NCBI GenBank assembly: GCA_005773095.1
Contig: SXHT01000051.1
Span: 1 to 8,577 of the forward strand
DNA: 8,577 bases
Direction of reading: 5' to 3'
DNA from: Planctomycetaceae bacterium
GTDB taxonomy: Bacteria; Planctomycetota; Planctomycetia; Pirellulales; PALSA-1355
How positions within the stretch are numbered: the stretch's first letter is position 1; each line of letters starts with the position of its first letter. A program made the translations under genes and the position numbers. Of the stretch, positions 1-4,377 are shown piece after piece. A model generated the notes under the pieces. It was given only the letters and a program-made list of their open reading frames with translations, was not told the DNA's origin and searched no databases.

Positions 1-294
1 AGCGACTAAAAACAGTAACATCGCCAAGCTGAATTGATTAACTCATTACGGCTCATTCCTATTTTTAGTTCACGCGCCCGTTGATTGCTCCGCCAGGTTG
101 CCAGCGCGATCAGTCCTAAGAGCACCTCGCGGCGATTATGCATGACAGCAACCCGCCCCCTCTTGGGGTCGAGATCCAGACAGCCGGCAAGGCGATGCAA
201 CGAAAGCTACGGTTCCTGGTTGCTGCGCCTGCAAATCGGACTTTTCCGCCTGATCCCTCATGCGCGGTCGAGTCCGGCAAGAAACCGGGCCCGC
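1..294. other. Left-edge stretch without a supportable gene
   Basis: I see no convincing gene here. Short open frames exist on both strands, but they lack good ribosome binding sites and recognisable motifs, and several overlap each other. A minus-strand frame ending at 6-8 could give a peptide of about 44 residues from an ATG at 141. It has no Shine-Dalgarno sequence and I recognise no family. The first 80 bases are richer in A and T than the rest, as in an intergenic region. The stretch probably separates the tRNA-Leu terminator from a gene left of the window. Confidence 0.5.
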
Positions 295-331
295 AAAAGC
301 AGCCCGGCGGCTCCACAAGCGGCCGGGCTGC
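295..331 (-). terminator. Rho-independent terminator of tRNA-Leu
   Basis: The arms GCAGCCCGGC (299-308) and GCCGGGCTGC (322-331) are perfect reverse complements, giving a 10-bp GC-rich stem with a 13-nt loop. Read on the minus strand, the stem is followed at once by TTTT (298-295). It begins 17 bases beyond the 3' end of the tRNA, the expected place for an intrinsic terminator of this transcript. The T run is short, so termination may be partial. On the plus strand no T run follows, so it works in one direction only. Confidence 0.7.
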
Positions 332-347
332 CGTCACGAAAACAAGA

Positions 348-431
348 TGCGGAAGAGAGGACTTGAACCTCCACGACCTTACGGCCACTAGCTCCTGAGG
401 CTAGCGCGTCTGCCAATTCCGCCACTTCCGC
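348..431 (-). tRNA. tRNA-Leu, anticodon CAG
   Basis: An 84-nt class II tRNA that decodes CUG leucine codons. On the minus strand the acceptor stem GCGGAAG (431-425) pairs with CTTCCGC (355-349), followed by discriminator A at 348. The D stem is GCG/CGC with GG in the loop. The anticodon stem CTAGC/GCTAG encloses loop CTCAGGA, which places CAG at 397-395. The 15-nt variable arm folds as GGCC-GTAA-GGTC, as in tRNA-Leu. The T arm GGAGG-TTCAAGT-CCTCT has one G-U pair and carries the TTC that includes U55, the TruB target. The 3' CCA is not encoded and must be added after transcription. A matching promoter and terminator flank the gene, so it appears to be a single-gene transcript. Confidence 0.97.
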
Positions 432-451
432 AAACACGAGCTCACCCCGTT

Positions 452-480
452 TTTATACGGTCTCTGCCACGTTCTGACAA
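452..480 (-). promoter_or_regulatory. Sigma70-type promoter of tRNA-Leu
   Basis: On the minus strand TTGTCA (480-475) and TATAAA (457-452) each match the -35 and -10 consensus at five of six positions, and they are separated by exactly 17 bases. Transcription would start near 445, about 14 bases before the mature 5' end of the tRNA, leaving a short leader for RNase P to remove. A run of four C/G pairs follows the -10 box. This is inferred from sequence and spacing alone. Confidence 0.65.
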
Positions 481-584
481 GGCAGCCGTACGGACCGCAC
501 GGCCAACCGGTTTTCTGTGATGCGTGCCACCGTCAGACGGACACACGCAATGCGGGTCATTCATGTTGAGGTCTTGTAGAGGTC

Positions 585-1454
585 TTAACGAGGGAAAACG
601 CGCGCGGGATGAAGACCATTGGGGCGGCGTTCGAGAATGGCGACCAGGTTTCCGTGTGCGTCGATGGCAACGACTTCGTTTTCCGTCGGGGCCAAGGCTG
701 GAAGCAGAAGTTGACCGTTTCTAAGCTGCGCGATTTCCTGAACGCTGGCGATGAACGACGGAAGATGACGGATGGCCTCGGTCGGTTTCAGCAGACTCGC
801 CGCGATGATGTCTGCCGACAGCGTATCGACACCGATCGCGTCGGCCACTGAGAAGTTTCCCACGCTGGTTCGAACCAGACCGGACATCACGGCCGATGTG
901 CCACAGCGCTCGGCCAATTCCCGGCCCAATGTGCGCACGTAGGTGCCACTACCACACTCGACGTCGAGCATGAGTTGCGGATACTCGTAGGCGACCACTT
1001 CGATTTTGTGAATTTCGACCGGTCGCGCCGCGAGGTGCACTTGTTTGCCGGCGCGAGCCAAATCGTACGAGCGCCGCCCCCCGATCTTGACGGCGGAATA
1101 TGCCGGTGGCCGCTGCTCGATCGTGCCGATCATTCCTGCCGCTGCGATCGCAATGGCGTCTGGGGTGGGAATCGGCGGAGTCACCAGCTCTGTGACGATC
1201 CCATCCGTGTCTTCGGTGTCGCTCGATCGACCGAGCAAGAATGTGCCGCGGTACCGCTTCGTCATCCGCTGCACAAATTCGATGAGCCGCGTAGCGTGAC
1301 CAACGGCGACCATCAACACACCGGTGGCGAGCGGATCGAGCGTGCCGGCATGGCCCGCCTTGTCGGGCCGCACCAGTCGCTGCACCTGGTCGACCACCCA
1401 GCGCGACGTAACACCGGGGGGCTTATCGATATTCAGAAATCCAAAGTGCGCCAT
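585..1454 (-). CDS. truB: tRNA pseudouridine(55) synthase TruB
   Basis: This cytoplasmic enzyme isomerises uridine 55 in the T loop of elongator tRNAs to pseudouridine; in the family it also acts as a tRNA-folding chaperone. The 289-aa product has the usual length. It opens with the family start FGFLNIDKPPGVTS. The catalytic motif AGTLDPLATG lies at residues 36-45, with the nucleophile Asp40. Further TruB motifs are KRYRGTFLLG, the RPPAYSAVKIGGRRSY segment and CGSGTYVRTLGRELAE. The last 60 or so residues fit the C-terminal RNA-binding extension. The ATG at 1454 has no strong Shine-Dalgarno sequence, but the family N-terminus begins there. In many bacteria truB lies in the nusA-infB-rbfA-rpsO region; here it stands alone, between a tRNA gene and a divergent exported-protein gene. 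Identification is secure. Confidence 0.97.
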   Translation of the reverse strand: MAHFGFLNIDKPPGVTSRWVVDQVQRLVRPDKAGHAGTLDPLATGVLMVAVGHATRLIEFVQRMTKRYRGTFLLGRSSDTEDTDGIVTELVTPPIPTPDAIAIAAAGMIGTIEQRPPAYSAVKIGGRRSYDLARAGKQVHLAARPVEIHKIEVVAYEYPQLMLDVECGSGTYVRTLGRELAERCGTSAVMSGLVRTSVGNFSVADAIGVDTLSADIIAASLLKPTEAIRHLPSFIASVQEIAQLRNGQLLLPALAPTENEVVAIDAHGNLVAILERRPNGLHPARVFPR

Positions 1455-1621
1455 GCCGCCATCATAACAACGTCGCCAGCCGAGATCCGCGAGTCAGGCA
1501 TGCAGTATCACGGGCGGCCGCCGGGCGAAATACCGCTGCAATTGGATTAAACCTGCCTTCCGTGGACCTCCCGCTTCGACGTCCGGCGTGGCGCCCAGCC
1601 AACCTGGGGTCGAGTCTCAAC

Positions 1622-1627
1622 TACAAT
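1622..1627 (+). promoter_or_regulatory. Possible -10 box of the transglutaminase gene
   Basis: TACAAT matches the TATAAT consensus at five of six positions and lies 39 bases before the chosen ATG at 1667, which would give an untranslated leader of about 33 bases. No recognisable -35 hexamer lies 16-18 bases upstream, so this is only a candidate. The divergent truB promoter should also fall in the space 1455-1666, but I cannot place it. Confidence 0.25.
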
Positions 1628-1666
1628 AAAGTTGCCCGGCCACGTCTCCCCTTCCGAAGAACTTTT

Positions 1667-2626
1667 ATGGCGGCGCGATTTCTGCTCCCCCTTGTCACCG
1701 CCGTTGTCTGCCTGAACTCGTTTGCTGCGCTGGCGCAGTTCAAGAGCGATCCAGGCGGTAAGGGTCCTCAGCCCGACAAAGCCGTCACCAAGAAGATTAA
1801 GTGCGGGATCAGGGTTACGGCAAGCGGCGGTCCCTGCAAAGGCATCGTCGCCACGGTGCCGGTCCCCATGAATTGGCCCGAGCAACAAGTGCAGGTGCTG
1901 GAAGAAGACATATCGCCGATGGTCAAGAGCGTGAATTACCGTTCGGTGGGGGAGGGCGCGCGACAAATGGTGATTGAGATTCCGATGCTGCCCGCCGGAC
2001 AGGAAGCGCATGTGCTGGTGACGTATGAAGTCAACAAGCACACGCTGCTGCCGCCCACCGCGACCGACGAGTTTCAGATCCCGAAAAAGTTGCCTCGGGA
2101 AGTGCTGATCCACACGGGTCCCAGCCCGTTCATTGAGAGTCGCCATCCTAAGATCACCTCACTTGCCAAAGAGATTGTCGCCGAAAAGGAAGCATCCTGG
2201 GCGAAGGTCGAAGCGATTTACGATTGGGTGCGCGATAACGTGAAGTACGAGAACGGCGAGCTTAAGGGGGCGATCAGGGCGCTCAACGATAAGACAGGCG
2301 ATTGCGAAGAGTTGAGCTCGCTGTTCATCGCTCTCTGCCGCGCCAACAAGATTCCGGCGCGCACGGTTTGGGTGCCAGACCATTGCTATCCCGAGTTCTT
2401 TCTGGCGGATGCGGAAGGCAACGGCTACTGGTTCCCTTGCCAGGCGGCGGGGACGCGCGCGTTCGGAGGAATTCCCGAAGAGCGTCCTATCTTGCAAAAG
2501 GGGGACAACTTCCGCGATCCCGAACGCCCCAAAGAAAAACTCCGCTATCTCAGTGAGTATCTGACCGGCAAAGGGGGCGGCGGCAAGCCCAAGGTGAAAT
2601 TCGTCCGCGAGGAAGTGGCCAACTAG
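1667..2626 (+). CDS. Exported transglutaminase-like domain protein
   Basis: This 319-aa protein has a typical signal peptide (MAARF, a hydrophobic core, then ALA before Gln24), so it is probably exported to the periplasm. Residues about 45-150 resemble a beta-rich domain I cannot name. Residues about 165-270 match the transglutaminase/protease-like core: YDWVRDNVKYENGE, then GDCEELSSLF with nucleophile Cys213, then DHCYPEFFL with His239. The third triad residue, normally Asp in a W-x-P-x-D motif, is replaced: WFPCQ puts Gln259 there and Cys258 beside it. The tail is basic and glycine-rich. The ATG at 1667 is preferred over an in-frame GTG at 1562 because only it starts directly with the signal peptide; neither has a strong Shine-Dalgarno sequence. 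Family members include peptidases, amidases and inactive binding domains, so the substrate is unknown. Confidence 0.85.
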   Translation: MAARFLLPLVTAVVCLNSFAALAQFKSDPGGKGPQPDKAVTKKIKCGIRVTASGGPCKGIVATVPVPMNWPEQQVQVLEEDISPMVKSVNYRSVGEGARQMVIEIPMLPAGQEAHVLVTYEVNKHTLLPPTATDEFQIPKKLPREVLIHTGPSPFIESRHPKITSLAKEIVAEKEASWAKVEAIYDWVRDNVKYENGELKGAIRALNDKTGDCEELSSLFIALCRANKIPARTVWVPDHCYPEFFLADAEGNGYWFPCQAAGTRAFGGIPEERPILQKGDNFRDPERPKEKLRYLSEYLTGKGGGGKPKVKFVREEVAN

Positions 2627-2697
2627 GCAATCAGTAAGGATTTGGCTTTCGTCGCATGCTTCCCCAAGGGGACCTTTCCTGACCCCACGGCGTCAGC

Positions 2698-2713
2698 TAT
2701 CCTTGAATCAAGG
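2698..2713 (+). promoter_or_regulatory. Candidate rnpB -10 box and start-site palindrome
   Basis: TATCCT at 2698-2703 (four of six matches to TATAAT) lies 10 bases before the first base of the RNase P P1 helix, the right distance for a -10 box. No good -35 is seen 16-18 bases further upstream. Overlapping it, 2701-2713 is a perfect dyad, CCTTGA-A-TCAAGG, ending directly before the RNA. A loop of one base cannot form a hairpin, so if functional it is more likely a DNA site. Another short dyad, TCCCCAAGGGGA, lies at 2661-2672. Confidence 0.35.
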
Positions 2714-3189
2714 TTCGCAGTGGGCCGGGTGATCGCTTGCAGCTCGCACTCTGCGGGACTGCGGGAGGAAAGTCCGGGCTCCGTAGGACACCGTGGTGGG
2801 TAACCCCCACCGGCCGCAAGGCCCGGGAAAGTGCAACAGAAAGTAAACCGCGAGACAGAGGGGAGTCGGGAGTGGGCGGTTGGCGCATCGGGAAGATGCC
2901 AACCAGCCACTTACCCTCGGTCCGCTGTCCGTAAGGGTGAAACGGTGAGGTAAGAGCTCACCAGCAGGTTGGGTGACCAATCTGGCTAGGCAAACCCCAC
3001 GGGGAGCAAGACCAAACAGGGAGCACGGCCACGCGGCAACGCGCGGACCACGGGCTTGTCCGGCCCGGAATCGACTCCCGGGTAGGTTGCTCGAGGTGCC
3101 GGGCAACCGGCATCCCAGATAAATGATCGCCCCACGAGCGGCTTCCATGCCGCCCTTGGACAAAACCCGGCTTACAGGCCCGCTGCGAA
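2714..3189 (+). ncRNA. rnpB: RNase P RNA, bacterial class A type
   Basis: This is the catalytic RNA of ribonuclease P, which cuts the 5' leader from precursor tRNAs. The conserved blocks appear in order: GAGGAAAGTCCGGGCTCC (from 2765), GTGCAACAGAAAGTAAACCG, GGTAAGAGCTCACC, GGGGAGCAAGACCAAACAGG, CCCGGGTAGGTTGCTCGAGG with the CCA-pairing GGT at 3081-3083, CAGATAAATGATCGCC, and the 3' P4 strand AAAACCCGGCTTACAGGCC. P1 is formed by 2714-2726 and 3177-3189 (13 bp, one G-U). P2 is GGGTGATC (2727-2734) with GATCGCCC (3125-3132). At about 476 nt it is longer than the 377-nt E. coli RNA. Part of the extra length is the long P1, and part is a P12-like arm near 2871-2910 where GGTTGG and CCAACC pair. 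The ends are set from P1 and may be off by a few bases. Confidence 0.96.
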
Positions 3190-3195
3190 TTTTTT
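3177..3195 (+). terminator. rnpB terminator, P1 3' strand plus T run
   Basis: The 3' strand of the P1 helix (GGCCCGCTGCGAA) is followed directly by six T residues (3190-3195). No separate terminator hairpin lies between P1 and the T run. The long-range P1 pairing, or a local fold near the 3' end, would have to supply the stem, or termination is completed by a later element. Confidence 0.5.
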
Positions 3196-3208
3196 CTATA
3201 ACGCACGA

Positions 3209-3240
3209 GGCAGTTGGCGACGGTGCTCTCGCCAACTGCC
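3209..3240. repeat. Perfect 12-bp inverted repeat between convergent genes
   Basis: GGCAGTTGGCGA (3209-3220) and TCGCCAACTGCC (3229-3240) are exact reverse complements around an 8-nt spacer. It lies between rnpB and the convergent ribbon-helix-helix gene. It could be a bidirectional transcript end, but on neither strand is it followed by a T run (CCTTTG on plus, CTCGTG on minus). A second small hairpin, GGTGCG-ctg-CGCACC, follows at 3255-3269. Its role is unknown. Confidence 0.7.
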
Positions 3241-3319
3241 CCTTTGTGATGATTGGTGCGCTGCGCACCGCGAGCGTCACCGGCATCGCGGCTCAAGGGA
3301 CCCTTTTTTCCCTGCTTCA

Positions 3320-3721
3320 CTACCCTGCCGTTGCTCCTGCTAGCTCGGTCGGCACCAGTTCGCCATCAACGAACTGCAACAACTTCGAAATGCAAAGCTT
3401 GTTCATGCTGGTGTGCATCTCATGCGCTTCGGCCTTGAGAGCTTCGTGCAGGCTCTTAGGCATGCGAACGGTGATCACCCGCGTCGGCTCCTTGGAATTG
3501 CCGTTGGGCTCGCCATTTCTTTCACGGAGCTTGGCGAGCATCTGCTGAATATTCTTGTACTCGTCGCTCTGTTCAAACTGGGTAAGCTCGGCGCCGTCCT
3601 TGTACATCTTGCGGACGATGCCATCGAGGCCCAATACCTCGCGGAAGAAAGTCACCCAGTCAGGTTCTTGGGAGTACAAGTCATTTGCGACGCGAAAGAC
3701 TTCTTGTCTCTGATCAGTCAT
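3320..3721 (-). CDS. Ribbon-helix-helix protein, HicB-like C-terminal half
   Basis: This 133-aa protein has two parts. Residues about 1-75 are acidic and aromatic-rich (DWVTFFREVLGLDGIVRKMY) and match no family I know. Residues about 80-118 fit a ribbon-helix-helix DNA-binding fold: a beta strand RVITVRM, helix A PKSLHEALKAEAHEM and helix B beginning TSMNKLCISKLLQF. This is the pattern of Arc/MetJ repressors and of the C-terminal half of HicB antitoxins. Such proteins bind DNA operators as dimers. The ATG at 3721 is backed by AAGGAG seven bases upstream. No small HicA-like toxin frame lies on either side, so a toxin-antitoxin role is not supported here; a stand-alone transcription regulator is more likely. 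Its targets, possibly its own promoter, are inference. Confidence 0.82.
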   Translation of the reverse strand: MTDQRQEVFRVANDLYSQEPDWVTFFREVLGLDGIVRKMYKDGAELTQFEQSDEYKNIQQMLAKLRERNGEPNGNSKEPTRVITVRMPKSLHEALKAEAHEMHTSMNKLCISKLLQFVDGELVPTELAGATAG

Positions 3722-3728
3722 CCTGGCA

Positions 3729-3734
3729 CTCCTT
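3729..3734 (-). promoter_or_regulatory. Ribosome binding site of the ribbon-helix-helix gene
   Basis: On the minus strand AAGGAG lies seven bases before the ATG at 3721. It is among the few canonical Shine-Dalgarno sequences in the window and fixes the start. Further upstream a perfect TTGACA (3800-3795) and a TATGAT (3788-3783) occur, but they are not at the right distance from each other, and neither has a good partner box. The promoter therefore stays unplaced. Confidence 0.7.
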
Positions 3735-4153
3735 TACAAAAGCTCCATGCGTACCGAGACCACGACGATCTCGATTTGATCAATCATACTGGCGTGTCAA
3801 TCACAGCACCGATGTTATTGCACTGCTTGTGCTTGCGTCGATTTAAGATAGCTGCACAAAAACCAGGCATTACCACCAATGGGTGGCTGCTAACAATCGT
3901 GGCATCCAGTGAGGCAGGCGGGAAAGTTCGATTTCCCAGGTGTCCAGTGACATCGGGCTGACACTTTCGTTCAAATAGTGGCCAAGTATCTGTCCAGGGG
4001 GCGAGCGAGGGGGAAAGGGACCTGACTCTTGGGAACCACGTTGAGCAACCACCAACAGGACGAGGCGTCGCTCTCGAATTCGGTGGGAACAAGAGCCAGC
4101 GCCCCGACGCGTGAACGGTTCCATCAAAGCCTCAACGGGCACGGATATCCAAA
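3735..4153. other. Intergenic stretch without a recognised gene
   Basis: This space separates the divergent ribbon-helix-helix and kinase genes and should hold the promoter of the former. Open frames cross it on both strands (for example 3784-4092 minus), but they are compositionally poor, lack ribosome binding sites and resemble nothing I know. A small hairpin, GGGAAA-gttcga-TTTCCC, lies at 3920-3937. A purine-rich stretch with GAGGGGGAAAGGGACC lies near 4008-4023. It may include a decayed gene or element, but I cannot show it. Confidence 0.45.
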
Positions 4154-4178
4154 GTCGTAACATCAATTGTCGTAACAT
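4154..4178 (+). repeat. Direct repeat upstream of kinase promoter
   Basis: GTCGTAACAT occurs at 4154-4163 and again at 4169-4178, a period of 15 bases with CAATT between the copies. The second copy ends seven bases before the -35 box of the putative kinase promoter. That position suits a transcription factor bound next to RNA polymerase. The spacing is not a whole number of helical turns, so a tandem dimer on one DNA face is not ensured. Confidence 0.6.
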
Positions 4179-4185
4179 TTTATGG

Positions 4186-4214
4186 TTGACTGTTGGACCA
4201 GGGCCGGTTAAACT
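4186..4214 (+). promoter_or_regulatory. Sigma70-type promoter before the kinase gene
   Basis: TTGACT (4186-4191, five of six consensus matches) and TAAACT (4209-4214, four of six) are separated by exactly 17 bases. Transcription would begin near 4221, giving a leader of about 157 bases before the kinase ATG at 4378. The leader holds a short dyad, TCGGT-cgt-ACCGA, and two copies of GAAGTGGGG, neither with a known role. Confidence 0.5.
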
Positions 4215-4377
4215 CTGATTTAGTTCACCTCTTGGCTTCGGGCTTCCAGACCATTCGGTCGTACCGACTACTTATTTCCCGAAGTGGGGAAGTGGGGGAA
4301 TAGCTGATTTGCGACCCCGCGCTTCCCCTGGAAGCTCTGCCGGCACCCTTGAGCTTTGTAGGAGCCAGGGATTAGCA

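Noticed and set aside
6..200. Small protein on the minus strand at the left edge
   Set aside because: It needs a TTG start or an ATG at 141 without a ribosome site, and the sequence matches no known family.
975..1550. A 191-codon plus-strand frame opposite truB
   Set aside because: It is the antisense shadow of a securely identified truB and has no motif or ribosome binding site of note.
1547..2146. A 199-codon minus-strand frame opposite the transglutaminase gene
   Set aside because: The plus-strand gene has a signal peptide and catalytic motifs; the minus frame is His/Arg-rich and featureless.
2708..3286. Minus-strand frames of 95-192 codons over the RNase P RNA
   Set aside because: They overlap a structured RNA with all its conserved blocks; the frames follow from GC-rich composition and show no protein features.
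3320..3721. HicAB toxin-antitoxin system
   Set aside because: Only the DNA-binding half resembles HicB. No small HicA-like frame is found next to it, and the N-terminal half does not look like the HicB RNase-H-like domain.
3413..3961. A 182-codon plus-strand frame over the ribbon-helix-helix gene
   Set aside because: The minus-strand gene has a canonical Shine-Dalgarno sequence and a clear fold pattern; the plus frame runs into intergenic sequence and resembles nothing.
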